Shown here piece after piece: positions 18,003 through 27,042 of a stretch of DNA of 64,000 nt. Each line of letters opens with the position of its first letter. The stretch's first letter is position 1. Source of the stretch: Acidimicrobiales bacterium (GTDB lineage Bacteria > Actinomycetota > Acidimicrobiia > Acidimicrobiales > SZUA-35); NCBI GenBank assembly GCA_020630065.1, contig JAHDCC010000002.1, positions 51,646-115,645 on the forward strand, in the 5' to 3' direction. A model generated the notes under the pieces. That model was given only the letters and a program-made list of their open reading frames with translations. It was not told the DNA's origin and did not search any database. The position numbers and the translations under genes are program-made.

Positions 18003-18120
18003 CGGCTTTCTTTAGACCGTCCTTTACATCCGAATCGAACGGTCTTGCACGCCGAACCGGTTGTATGAAACGTAGCACGCCCGGGTGACAGTGTAAAAGT
18101 CGCCTACTGCGATGGTAGAT

Positions 18121-19890
18121 CTAGTGAAATTCAGCCTTGTAGTTGTAGTTATAGTTGGCTTCATTAGTGCCGGAGAGGACGAATCCGAGGATTCGTGGGG
18201 CGTTAGATTCGATCAAGCGCCGATGGGTGTCCTCGAGAGCGCGTTTGCGGGTTTTCTTCCCAAAAGCGCACAGGATGATTCCATCAGCGGATTCAGCCAG
18301 TTCCAATGCATCCACCACAGGAAGTACAGGTGGAGCGTCGATAATAATATGATCACAGTGATCTCGTAGTTTGTCGATCGTGACTAGTAGATCATGCGAA
18401 CGAAGAATCTCGGCCGGGTTACGCTGTCCACGATTGGTGCCAGCTGGAAGAATGGCGAGCGTGGGCTGTATCGAATGAAGACAGCTGTCGAGGGTTGCGT
18501 TTCCGGTCAAGTAGTCGGAAAGTCCTGGACCCGACGCAGTTCGATAGAGCGACGACAAACTAGGGCGTCTCAGGTCGCCGCCTACAACGATGACGTAGCG
18601 ACCCTCGTTAGCCAAGGCAAGCGCTAGTCGGGCCGACGTCGTAGATTTGCCTTCACCCTTCTCAGGGCTCGTAACCAGCAACACTTTGTTGTTTGCCCCA
18701 GCTGAACGCGCAAAGTCGATCGAAGAAATGAGACGCTGGTACGCTTCGGCCGCCGGAGAGCCCTCGACCAGAGCGATCGGATTGGAACCTCGGTCGTTCG
18801 TGGGGAGAATCGCGAGAGGTCCGACCCCTATCGTCTCTTCGATATCGTCAGCTGACCGCACCTTGTCGTCGAACGATGCCGCCCCCAGAACTGCAGCGAC
18901 TGCCACTAACGCACCGGCAACGACGCCTAGAGCAAGGTTTTGTGGTATCGAAGGAGAGGTTGGGCTGGCCGGCACTTCGGCGAATCGATTGACTCGGGCT
19001 GATACGTTTGGATCTTCCAAGAATTCCGACAACAGGCGCTGCTCGGCCAGCTCGGTATTGATCTCGCTCAGTTGGGCTTCGACCGGTTGGAGCTGAGGCG
19101 CCAATTGCTGGAGCAGAGTGATTCGCTCGGTTGAAAGCCGCGTGATGGTATCTGGGTCCTCGGTTTCAGATAGCTGCTCGCTCAGGGTGTCGAGCGGACT
19201 CAGAATGCGTTGGCGTTCGGCTTCCAACGTCTTGGCCGAGTTCTCTAACGTAGTTATCGATTTTTCTGTTTCGGATACGTCAGCCTGATGGCGCAGTCCA
19301 ATGTAGGTTTCGGCCCATGACTCAGCTGTTTCCGCTGCCCGTTCAGGAGACGATGATGTGGCGACGAACGTTATAAGTGAAGGAGTGATTCTGGCGGACA
19401 GATCCCCAACCTCAATGTCGACCGGATCGTTGTTTCCTGCCTGTGTTTGAGCGGAATCTTCAAAGCTTGTCGATTGAAGAAAGTCGCTTTCGGCCGACAT
19501 GATTCGAGTGATCCGCTCGTTGGAAGATAGCGGGAAAAGCTGGACCGATGATTCTGTGCGGATAATGATGCTAGCTTCAGACTTGTACAGTTTCGGCTGG
19601 TTCAGAGTCCAAAGTATCGAAGCGAGGACAATGACGGAAAAGACGCCCAACGCCAGCCATTTCCACCGACGCAGTAACTGAAGGTAGTCGGCTATAGATA
19701 GGCCCTCGTCGGCATAATGATGTGACGGCTCAGAGAACGACGGTCGAGACGCAAACACTGGATTGGTCTCGACGATGTCCACCGAAGTAGACGGAGTTGG
19801 CAAAGCATTCAAGATTCGTACATCTTTCGGCGGAATATACGGAGACAGAAACGTTTCGCGGTTGGCGCGGACAATACGGGGCCCGTACAC
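18121..19890 (-). CDS. Wzz-type polysaccharide co-polymerase fused to a tyrosine autokinase
   Basis: A 589-residue membrane protein of the BY-kinase type. A proline-rich N-terminus leads to TM1 (about 77-97, WKWLALGVFSVIVLASILW), an extracytoplasmic coiled-coil region (about 170-295), TM2 (about 318-340), then the cytosolic ATPase: VTSPEKGEGKSTTSARLALAL (Walker A), VVGGDLRRPSLSSLY (Walker A'), and IIIDAPPVLPVVDALEL (Walker B). It ends NYNYNYKAEFH, a tyrosine cluster suited to autophosphorylation. The family controls chain length and export of surface polysaccharide. No other polysaccharide genes lie next to it. GTG 19890 is used; the start is uncertain. Confidence 0.85.
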   Translation of the reverse strand: MYGPRIVRANRETFLSPYIPPKDVRILNALPTPSTSVDIVETNPVFASRPSFSEPSHHYADEGLSIADYLQLLRRWKWLALGVFSVIVLASILWTLNQPKLYKSEASIIIRTESSVQLFPLSSNERITRIMSAESDFLQSTSFEDSAQTQAGNNDPVDIEVGDLSARITPSLITFVATSSSPERAAETAESWAETYIGLRHQADVSETEKSITTLENSAKTLEAERQRILSPLDTLSEQLSETEDPDTITRLSTERITLLQQLAPQLQPVEAQLSEINTELAEQRLLSEFLEDPNVSARVNRFAEVPASPTSPSIPQNLALGVVAGALVAVAAVLGAASFDDKVRSADDIEETIGVGPLAILPTNDRGSNPIALVEGSPAAEAYQRLISSIDFARSAGANNKVLLVTSPEKGEGKSTTSARLALALANEGRYVIVVGGDLRRPSLSSLYRTASGPGLSDYLTGNATLDSCLHSIQPTLAILPAGTNRGQRNPAEILRSHDLLVTIDKLRDHCDHIIIDAPPVLPVVDALELAESADGIILCAFGKKTRKRALEDTHRRLIESNAPRILGFVLSGTNEANYNYNYKAEFH

Positions 19891-20017
19891 AAAGCGCGAT
19901 ACCTTTGTTTAGCATCACTGGAGACCCCGCGCCACGACAGTGGCAAAACAACTCGGGTGTCAGTATATTGTGCCGCTATCGGCAGAAACCGTTTTTCTAG
20001 TTGAATGCCAGGTCAGG

Positions 20018-20248
20018 CTACTCTTCGACCCATTCGGGGGTGCCCATGTCAACTTCGGAACCCAAACGGACTGCAGCAGCACGAGACTCGTCATCGAGGT
20101 CAAAAACTACTCGCTGACCCGGCCGAAGCATTCTGAAGACGGAACCTTCGAGCGCCTGAGGAGCGATTTCGTATTCGGCTAGCGTTGTATCAACCAAGAT
20201 GACCCCATCTCGGGTCACGGGGTCGTACGACTTGACTACACCTTGCAT
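20018..20248 (-). CDS. cold-shock-domain-like small protein with degenerate RNA-binding motifs
   Basis: A 76-residue protein whose start MQGVVKSYDPVTRDGVILVD and later RPGQRVVFDLDDE follow the layout of CspA (MxGxVKWFNxxKGFGFI ... GQKVxFxxE). The RNP1 and RNP2 aromatic residues are replaced: GFGFI by DGVIL and VFVHF by EYEIA. It therefore probably keeps the OB fold but may not bind single-stranded nucleic acid in the same way. GAGAAG lies just before ATG 20248. A TAGGTT hexamer lies about 30 nt upstream. Confidence 0.6.
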   Translation of the reverse strand: MQGVVKSYDPVTRDGVILVDTTLAEYEIAPQALEGSVFRMLRPGQRVVFDLDDESRAAAVRLGSEVDMGTPEWVEE

Positions 20249-20298
20249 ATCTTCTCGCTTTTCGAAGTTGAACCTACTCTACGATATCGACGGTATGG

Positions 20299-21339
20299 CT
20301 AGAACCAGCCACGATATGCAGTGATAGCGTAAAGAGACTCGCCAGGCAGAACTTGTTCCCGGTGAGAAACGCCTAATTCACAGGATGCTAGGAGCTGGTC
20401 GAGTTCTCGCAACGACGGCAGTCTGCCCCCATTTTTTTGGGATCGGAGTGAGAAGTCTATTGAGGCGGCAGCGGCGGAACTGCCTGCGATAAGTGACACA
20501 ATTACCAGGAAGCCACCTGGTTCGAGCAAGCTGACTATGTGTTTTAGGTACCGGACCCGGTCGTCGGTTGGGACTTGGCTGATCTGGTTGACCAGTGTGA
20601 TCAGGCCATACGAGCCAGATTTGATTGATTCCGGTTCGGCTAGCCGAGTCTCGACCCGGTTACCTAGCCCTCGTTTGTTTAGACGTTGTTTGGTTAAGGC
20701 CAGGAGCTCAGAATCGGTGTCGATTGCCAAACCAGTCATTGCTGGTCTAGCCCGCAAGATAGCGGCTGTGAAGTTTCCATCGTGGCACCCGACCTCTAGA
20801 AATCGGGCGTTGGGGGCCTCGGTAGCTGCTTCTTTGATGGTTGGGGCGACCGCAGCGCTGGCTAACAGAGAAGTGTAGGAGCGGGTCTGGGACCAGTTTG
20901 GACTGTGATCGGCGGCAGCCGTAAGTAGCGGCACAATGTTGTTGTACATTGGGGCTTCTAGCTGCAGTGCAGCCCGATATGAACCAACGATGTCGGTATC
21001 TTCATCTGTGATGGCTTTGAGGCGGCGTCCTCGAGCGAACAAACCGCCCTTACGTTCGCCCAGTTCTTTTAACGACAAACCCAAATCGACCCAGGCGTCG
21101 AATCGTTCGTTATGGATCACCCCGATCGAGATCGCCAAATCGCCTCTGCTTGGTTGGTTATCGAGTCGCCTGTACGCCCCAGTGTCGATCAGGCTTGCCA
21201 AATAGCAGGTTCGGGTGAACGATTTTAGGTCCGAAAGGGCGAGCGCTCTGGCACTCAAGCGGTCCTGTTTGGCCGTCGCTATTGCTCCCACGATTTTTCT
21301 TCTCAAGCTTCCACCGTTCCCGTTGTTTCGGTTTCCCAA
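20299..21339 (-). CDS. SAM-dependent methyltransferase domain protein
   Basis: A 346-residue protein. The second half is a class I methyltransferase: RFLEVGCHDGNFTAAIL (motif I), GLAIDTDSELLALTKQRL, SYGLITLVNQISQVPTDDRVRYLKHIVSLLEPGGFLVIVSL. The first about 150 residues form a helical domain not recognised. The substrate is unknown. A TTG at 21339 opens the frame; TAGTAT directly precedes it, so the start may lie a little further in. It is divergent from the isocitrate dehydrogenase gene. Confidence 0.65.
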   Translation of the reverse strand: MGNRNNGNGGSLRRKIVGAIATAKQDRLSARALALSDLKSFTRTCYLASLIDTGAYRRLDNQPSRGDLAISIGVIHNERFDAWVDLGLSLKELGERKGGLFARGRRLKAITDEDTDIVGSYRAALQLEAPMYNNIVPLLTAAADHSPNWSQTRSYTSLLASAAVAPTIKEAATEAPNARFLEVGCHDGNFTAAILRARPAMTGLAIDTDSELLALTKQRLNKRGLGNRVETRLAEPESIKSGSYGLITLVNQISQVPTDDRVRYLKHIVSLLEPGGFLVIVSLIAGSSAAAASIDFSLRSQKNGGRLPSLRELDQLLASCELGVSHREQVLPGESLYAITAYRGWF

Positions 21340-21351
21340 ATACTAGTCGGC

Positions 21352-21371
21352 GTGTGTCAGCGGGGACACAC
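21352..21371. promoter_or_regulatory. inverted repeat between methyltransferase and icd genes
   Basis: GTGTGTC-agcggg-GACACAC is a perfect 7-bp inverted repeat just upstream of the minus-strand methyltransferase gene and about 200 nt before the icd start. It could be an operator. The rest of this 229-nt gap holds a TATAAC-type -10 near 21444 that could drive icd with a leader of about 110 nt. Confidence 0.35.
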
Positions 21372-21568
21372 AGCCCCTGAGCCTCGACACAGACCAGGTT
21401 TCGTTTGGCTGCGCTGTGAATTAACTACTTTTCTGTCCTCTATATAACGCATCTTGCTAGCCTCAGAAGGTAGTTAGTCAGTCAATTTTGCCTTGTCCCT
21501 GGGTGAAATCGACGGCATCTGAGACCGGTCAATCGGTGACCGTGTGAACAAAGGATTCTAAATAAGCT

Positions 21569-23803
21569 ATGAGCGATTCAGGCAAGATTATCTATACATG
21601 GACAGACGAAGCCCCTGCCCTGGCAACTCTCTCGTTTTTGCCCATCGTCGAATCGTATACGGCTGCTGCCGGTGTCAAGGTTGAAACCGCTGATATCTCG
21701 CTCGCTGGGCGCGTATTGGCGGCGTTCTCCGATCGGCTTGAACCCAATCAACAGATTCCCGATTTTCTGGCCCAGCTTGGAGAGTTAGCGAAGACTCCTG
21801 AGGCCAACATCATCAAGTTGCCGAATATCTCAGCCTCAGTGCCTCAATTGATGGCTGTTGTTGAGGAACTGCGCGATCAAGGGTTTGACATTCCGGACTA
21901 CCCCGACGATCCAAAGACCGAAGAAGAACTTGAGATTCGGGCCCGCTTCGACAAGGTGAAAGGCTCCGCAGTCAACCCTGTGCTGCGTGAAGGGAACTCC
22001 GATCGCCGAGCGCCAGCAGCGGTTAAGAACTATGCCAAAGTGAATCCACACTCGATGGGGGCATGGGCGAAAGACTCTAAGACTCACGTTGCCACCATGG
22101 CCGCTGGCGATTTCCGGTCTAACGAGAAATCTACGACCATCGCCTCAGACGGTGAGCTGAAGGTCGAGTTGGTGGCGGCCGACGGTTCGGTCACAACACT
22201 AAAGGAGTCTGTTCCCGTTCAGGCTGGAGAAGTGGTCGATGCGTCGTTCATGAGTAAGAAGGCTCTCGTGGCCTTTCTGGCAGAACAGGTTGAGGATGCG
22301 AAGGCTCAAGGCGTTCTCTTTTCGCTTCACATGAAAGCCACCATGATGAAGGTTTCTGACCCGATCATCTTTGGTCATGCCGTCGACGTTTTCTTTGCCG
22401 AGGTTTTCGAAAAACACGGCGACGTGCTCGAAGGGCTTGGGGCGAACACAACCAACGGATTCGGTGACGTCGTCGGAGTTTTGGAAGAGCTAGACGACAC
22501 AAAGCGGGCCGAAATCGAAGCCGATATCGCTGCAGTGCTAGCAAAACAACCAGATCTGGCGATGGTCAACTCGGACAAAGGGATCACCAACCTCCACGTA
22601 CCGAGCGACATAATCATCGATGCTTCAATGCCAGCGATGATTCGCTCATCAGGGCAAATGTGGAACCCGGCCGGTGAGCTGCAAGACGCTAAGGCCGTCA
22701 TCCCCGATAGTAGCTATGCCTCTCTTTACACCGAGGCTGTGGCATTCCATATCGAAAACGGCGCGTTTGATCCAACCACGATGGGAACCAGCCCGAACGT
22801 TGGTTTGATGGCCCAAAAGGCTGAAGAGTACGGCTCGCACGATAAAACGTTCGAGGTTCCCGCCGACGGTATTGTTCGAGTCACCGACTCGAGCGGTGAT
22901 GTTCTGTTCGAACATGAAGTTGAGCAGGGAGACATTTGGCGTGGATGCCAAGTCAAAGATGCCCCGGTTCGAGATTGGGTGCAGTTAGCGGTTCGTCGGG
23001 CTCGAGCCACTGGTTGGCCAGCAGTGTTTTGGCTCGACCAAAACCGGGCTCACGATGCTCAGCTCATCACGAAGGTCGAAGCCTATTTGAAAGAAGAAGA
23101 AACCGACGGGCTCGATATCCGCATTTTGCCGGTAGGCGAGGCTACACGACTTACTCTCGAACGTATGCGGGACGGTGAAAACACGATTTCGGTAACCGGT
23201 AACGTTCTTCGAGATTACAACACCGATCTGTTTCCGATTCTTGAGTTAGGCACTAGCGCCAAAATGTTGTCGATCGTTCCGTTGATGAATGGCGGAGGTT
23301 TGTTCGAAACTGGTGCCGGTGGGTCGGCGCCGAAACACGTCCAGCAGTTCCAATCTGAGAACCATCTTCGATGGGACTCCTTAGGTGAGTTCCTGGCGTT
23401 GGCGGTTTCGTTGAACCATCTGGCTGATACCAGTGATAACCCGAAGGCCAAAGTCTTAGGTGAGACTCTAGATAAAGCCACTGAGCGTTTACTCACCTCA
23501 GGAAAGTCGCCGTCGCGTAAGGTCAACGAACTTGACACCCGCGGTAGCCATTTCTACGTAGCTCTATATTGGGCTCAAGAATTGGCTGCACAATCTGACG
23601 ATGCTGAGCTTTCGGCATCGTTTAGCTCGTTGGCTGAGTCACTCACCAATGATGAGGAACGTATCGTTTCTGAGCTGATTGACATTCAGGGGGAGCCGGT
23701 AGACATCGGCGGTTACTATGCTCCTGATATTCAGAAGGCGTCGTTGGCGATGCGTCCAAGCGCAACTCTAAACGCTGCTATTGCCAGCTTCGGTGAAGCA
23801 TAG
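21569..23803 (+). CDS. icd: monomeric NADP-dependent isocitrate dehydrogenase
   Basis: TCA-cycle enzyme that converts isocitrate to 2-oxoglutarate with NADP+. The 744-residue length and the motifs place it in the monomeric IDH family found in many actinobacteria: [22 protein letters not shown] at the start, [25 protein letters not shown] (substrate binding), [16 protein letters not shown], and [15 protein letters not shown] near residue 585. It supplies the substrate of Kgd encoded some 16 kb to the left, though the two are not linked in an operon. A terminator-like inverted repeat follows. Confidence 0.96.
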   Translation: MSDSGKIIYTWTDEAPALATLSFLPIVESYTAAAGVKVETADISLAGRVLAAFSDRLEPNQQIPDFLAQLGELAKTPEANIIKLPNISASVPQLMAVVEELRDQGFDIPDYPDDPKTEEELEIRARFDKVKGSAVNPVLREGNSDRRAPAAVKNYAKVNPHSMGAWAKDSKTHVATMAAGDFRSNEKSTTIASDGELKVELVAADGSVTTLKESVPVQAGEVVDASFMSKKALVAFLAEQVEDAKAQGVLFSLHMKATMMKVSDPIIFGHAVDVFFAEVFEKHGDVLEGLGANTTNGFGDVVGVLEELDDTKRAEIEADIAAVLAKQPDLAMVNSDKGITNLHVPSDIIIDASMPAMIRSSGQMWNPAGELQDAKAVIPDSSYASLYTEAVAFHIENGAFDPTTMGTSPNVGLMAQKAEEYGSHDKTFEVPADGIVRVTDSSGDVLFEHEVEQGDIWRGCQVKDAPVRDWVQLAVRRARATGWPAVFWLDQNRAHDAQLITKVEAYLKEEETDGLDIRILPVGEATRLTLERMRDGENTISVTGNVLRDYNTDLFPILELGTSAKMLSIVPLMNGGGLFETGAGGSAPKHVQQFQSENHLRWDSLGEFLALAVSLNHLADTSDNPKAKVLGETLDKATERLLTSGKSPSRKVNELDTRGSHFYVALYWAQELAAQSDDAELSASFSSLAESLTNDEERIVSELIDIQGEPVDIGGYYAPDIQKASLAMRPSATLNAAIASFGEA

Positions 23804-23843
23804 TTTCTGGTAAATCTCGGATCTAACTAGATGAAGCAAACAT

Positions 23844-23889
23844 GTCCTGCTGGTGATCACGTCTTTTGAGGCGAGACTGTCAGCAGGAC
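23844..23889. terminator. hairpin between convergent icd and crystallin-like genes
   Basis: GTCCTGCTG at 23844-23852 pairs with CAGCAGGAC at 23881-23889, a perfect 9-bp stem. The right arm overlaps the last codons of the minus-strand gene. It could terminate transcription from both sides. Confidence 0.5.
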
Positions 23890-25361
23890 TTGTTGATTTG
23901 AAGGCTCGATACACCAGCGACGAGGTTTGGAGCCGACCCAGTTAGGACTGTGGTGCAGGAGCCGGTAAATCCGGGGTCGGTGTATAGCGAAAAGGTGCAG
24001 TTGCCCTGAGCTGACCGGTAGGCGATGGGTAATGATGGTCGACTGGTTGAATAGGTCTGTTGAGAGCCTGAGTATTGTGAACCGGTATAGAACGTTACTG
24101 AGCATGCCGCCGGCAGTAGCGGAACTTCGTCGTTATCGTCTTGGTCATCATCATCTTGATCATCACCCTCATCGTCGGGTCCGTCTTGGTCGTTACCCTC
24201 GTCGTTGGGTGTGTCGTCATCGGCTCGGTCGTCTGCGTCTTGGTCGTCAACCTCATCGTCAGATACGTCGATATTTTGTTCGTCGTTGTCGGCAAGCCCT
24301 CGTTCTGCATCGTTGATTCCAGCCAGTGGAAGTTCTTGGCCGGAAATCGTTGACGTAGTTGAGTTAGTCGACGCATCGTCGCCTGACGAGGTGGTAGTAG
24401 GAAAGCTAACGATCTGTTGTCCCTGTTGAGCTATCGTGTTATCCCCGTCGGCGTTGTCATTGAACGAGTTCAGCAAAAGGTACAACAAAGGTAATGCTAA
24501 GAAAAGAAGCCCCACGCCGAGAAAAACCTGCCTTGAACGAGGAAGAGCTTGTTCTTCACCCGAAGATTCTGTATCGGAAGTAGTAACCGAAGACGTTGTC
24601 AACGGAGTGACACTAGGCGAAGTTGTCTCGGTGCGGAGGTTGCGGTCTTGGTCAAGCGCAGCCGTCACCGGTTTTGAAGTTTTGGTTGGTGGGTTCTGAG
24701 TTGGAGTGGTTGCGAAAGGTTTTGTTTTTGGAGTAGTCGTTGCGGGTTTTGGTGCTTTTGTGGGTGGGGTTTTTGCTGGTGTAGCTGCGAAGGGTTTTGT
24801 TTGAGGGCTCGTCGGAGTCAGGTTTGAAGAAGAGGAGAGAGAAAGGTAAGCGCTTTCCGGTGTTGTCTTCGGGACGGCAACGCCTGGTTTAGATCTCCTT
24901 GAGCTTTTCAGAACACGGCGAGAACCGTCGCTATCAGGAAGAGGCTGTATTAACCCCGCCGGAACATGCTTGTCCGCTGCATTCTGTGTCTCTGGTGTAT
25001 CGGGGATCTGGATAGTGGGAGACAGGGGTTTATCGGTACGTGATTCGTTCTCGATCAGTGTCTTGATAACCCGGCAGAGAGTCGCAACGAATTGACTTTG
25101 TGTACCGTTGAAATGGTCTGCCTTGCGAAACGCATCCAACAAAACCCGGCCAACCAGGCCTGGCGCATCCTGAGCGGAATGTTCAACGGCAAACGCCAAC
25201 AGTTCAGGAATGATCTCGGCTGTCAAAGCGTTGGTGGCCGCCTCATCACCGGAAGCGACCGCTTGTAGCGTCTCAGTAAATGAACCAGCGTTATCTGAAG
25301 ATTTCATCCGAGTGCTGCGGTCCTGATCTAGTCTGAATGGCTGCACCGCCCACCATGGCAC
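23880..25361 (-). CDS. membrane protein: sigma-like N-terminus, Asp-rich stalk, crystallin-like C-terminus
   Basis: A 493-residue protein of unusual build. Residues about 25-105 resemble region 2 of ECF sigma factors (GLVGRVLLDAFRKADHFNG followed by FVATLCRVIKTLIENE). A Pro/Thr/Lys-rich segment (about 185-250) holds two imperfect copies of a TKPFATTP...PPTK repeat. One transmembrane helix follows (about 280-300, VFLGVGLLFLALPLLYLLL), then an outer Ser/Thr-rich part, an Asp-rich stalk (about 365-420), and a C-terminal domain of about 70 residues with four cysteines and two Greek-key-like repeats (VTFYTGSQYSGS, FSLYTDPGFTGSC) ending VSSLQI, as in beta-gamma-crystallin or peptidase-inhibitor I36 proteins. 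The function is unknown. The GTG start at 25361 is about 13 nt after TAGAAT; ATG 25307 is the alternative. Confidence 0.65.
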   Translation of the reverse strand: MPWWAVQPFRLDQDRSTRMKSSDNAGSFTETLQAVASGDEAATNALTAEIIPELLAFAVEHSAQDAPGLVGRVLLDAFRKADHFNGTQSQFVATLCRVIKTLIENESRTDKPLSPTIQIPDTPETQNAADKHVPAGLIQPLPDSDGSRRVLKSSRRSKPGVAVPKTTPESAYLSLSSSSNLTPTSPQTKPFAATPAKTPPTKAPKPATTTPKTKPFATTPTQNPPTKTSKPVTAALDQDRNLRTETTSPSVTPLTTSSVTTSDTESSGEEQALPRSRQVFLGVGLLFLALPLLYLLLNSFNDNADGDNTIAQQGQQIVSFPTTTSSGDDASTNSTTSTISGQELPLAGINDAERGLADNDEQNIDVSDDEVDDQDADDRADDDTPNDEGNDQDGPDDEGDDQDDDDQDDNDEVPLLPAACSVTFYTGSQYSGSQQTYSTSRPSLPIAYRSAQGNCTFSLYTDPGFTGSCTTVLTGSAPNLVAGVSSLQINKSC

Positions 25362-25374
25362 CGCCGAGATGATG

Positions 25375-25380
25375 ATTCTA
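25375..25380 (-). promoter_or_regulatory. -10-like TAGAAT before the crystallin-like gene
   Basis: On the minus strand TAGAAT lies in the 90-nt gap after the radical SAM gene and 13 nt before GTG 25361. The downstream gene may therefore have its own promoter. Confidence 0.35.
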
Positions 25381-25451
25381 CCTATGAATCAACTCAAAGA
25401 ACAAGAAACATTCTGCTCTAGGCTCCTTCAACAAACTTTTGGTATGTGGTT

Positions 25452-26894
25452 TTACCCAGGTATCTGGCTGTCTGGTTTGGCGGTAGCCGACTTTGGACGA
25501 AGAGGTAGCAGCGTTACCAGCGACTTGTTCTCCTCCGGGTCCAACACCCCATGCTGCACACAGGCAGGAACTAGTTCATCGGAATCTGGATGCGCCATGC
25601 TATACGAACAAGCCTCAAGCCGTTCTTGCGCCTCGACAATGTCGGGCTCTGTCGCCCTCGTGCCAGCCTTAATATGGGCCCACGCTTCTTTGGAACGTTT
25701 GGCATCAATAAACTGATGCATCACAAACGTTGCCGGACGAGCCTTCAACCAATTTTGGGTTACGCCCCCAGATCTACGAACGAAACGGTTTGCCCATCGG
25801 GCGGCGTGTGGGAGTACCGCCGGGTTCGCGGCGACGGAACGAAAAATACGAACCGACCCTTGCATTCGACTTTGTAAAACCATAGAGCCAGGAAACGTTC
25901 TGATCATCTCCTCTGCTGCAGCCATATCGTCGGCTGACGTGTCGTCGACAACGGGTACGTAACGGTCCTTAAGATAGACACCCCACGTCACACGATTACA
26001 TCGCAAATCTCCAAACCGAAGCCCCTCATAGGGCAGTCGACCATTAGGCAAAACGCTGCCCGCCCCAGACTCAACCTCCGACCAAACGGTATCCGACGTT
26101 AAATCCCGAAACCGTCCCTTCCATCTGGTTGGGTCACCGATGTAGGCCGCTGGTTGAAAGGAGAAGAGTCTCCAACCCTGAGCCCTGCTTTGTTCCACCA
26201 CCGACGCGACCTGATCAAGATTCTCTGGCGTGACAGTCATATTGTGAGCCAAATAAGAAGTGATACCAAATTCGCTACGAAGCCGATCAAACATGGCGCA
26301 AAACTCGCCCCTCATATCAACCAACTCGGCTTCGCTTTTCGGTTTCTTTGCCCCACTGCGTCCGACCATAGTGCTATCGAAATGGGCCGCAAACGAGAGA
26401 TGGGAGAAACGTCGTCGACCTCTACGGTCAACGGCAACCGACCTGAGGTAGTCGTAGTCGAAATCGCCGTGAGTAAAGCTCATCGGCATACGCCCAAGCC
26501 GACGCATGATGCTCAAACAAGCCGCATGATCCTCTGGGTCGAGCAGCGAAACCTCACCCCCGATTAGCTGAGCGAACTGGCCGAATCCGCGCTGCGAATT
26601 CATGTAACTCATTTGGCGAGTAACTTCAGCGATGGTGTGCGGACCGTCGACGCGAACCTTATTGGCGTCGGCTGAGTGGTAGCAAGGCTTACAAGAAAAG
26701 TTGCATTTAGGAAAAACCCCATGGGTAGCTTCACAACCGGTACTACGTTTGCCTAACAGCTGCCCCGGAGACTTCGCCGAAGCGGGAAGATCATGCCACC
26801 TTTTGGCAAGCGCCTGTTCCTCTTTAGGGCTGACCGGTCGCGTCGCAAGTTCGAACGCCTGTGCCTTCTGCAGTATCCGAGAAACAGTGGTCAT
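25452..26894 (-). CDS. radical SAM domain protein, function unknown
   Basis: A 480-residue protein. The [4Fe-4S]-binding signature is FPKCNFSCKPCYHSADANK (Cys-x3-Cys-x2-Cys) at about residues 63-70, with the SAM-contacting GGEVSLLDPEDH (GGE motif) about 50 residues on. MSFTHGDFDYDYL and SYLAHNMTVTPEN belong to the barrel. The C-terminal half contains a few more cysteines (CVQHG near 463) but no clear SPASM signature. The family does not tell the substrate. ATG 26894 follows GAAGGG at 6 nt. It lies 90 nt upstream of the sigma/crystallin membrane protein gene on the same strand. Confidence 0.75.
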   Translation of the reverse strand: MTTVSRILQKAQAFELATRPVSPKEEQALAKRWHDLPASAKSPGQLLGKRSTGCEATHGVFPKCNFSCKPCYHSADANKVRVDGPHTIAEVTRQMSYMNSQRGFGQFAQLIGGEVSLLDPEDHAACLSIMRRLGRMPMSFTHGDFDYDYLRSVAVDRRGRRRFSHLSFAAHFDSTMVGRSGAKKPKSEAELVDMRGEFCAMFDRLRSEFGITSYLAHNMTVTPENLDQVASVVEQSRAQGWRLFSFQPAAYIGDPTRWKGRFRDLTSDTVWSEVESGAGSVLPNGRLPYEGLRFGDLRCNRVTWGVYLKDRYVPVVDDTSADDMAAAEEMIRTFPGSMVLQSRMQGSVRIFRSVAANPAVLPHAARWANRFVRRSGGVTQNWLKARPATFVMHQFIDAKRSKEAWAHIKAGTRATEPDIVEAQERLEACSYSMAHPDSDELVPACVQHGVLDPEENKSLVTLLPLRPKSATAKPDSQIPG

Positions 26895-27028
26895 GAAGTG
26901 CCCTTCAGCAGGATGAAGTCGGTCGCCGACGACTCAAGAACAAGTGACGCCCCCGAACGTATTCCTTCGACCCGGGTTTGATGCCTCGAGATAGTAGCCG
27001 AGATTGTCGCCTAGGGGTAAGAATCGAG

Positions 27029-27034
27029 TACCGT
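27029..27034 (+). promoter_or_regulatory. -10 hexamer TACCGT of recG (leaderless)
   Basis: TACCGT is followed by 8 nt and GTG 27043 (another GTG lies 2 nt after it). This suits a leaderless start. Confidence 0.4.
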
Positions 27035-27042
27035 CAGTGAAT

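Noticed and set aside
24032-24429. Several plus-strand frames rich in His, Val and Ser
   Set aside because: They are complements of the Asp-codon stalk in the crystallin-like gene.
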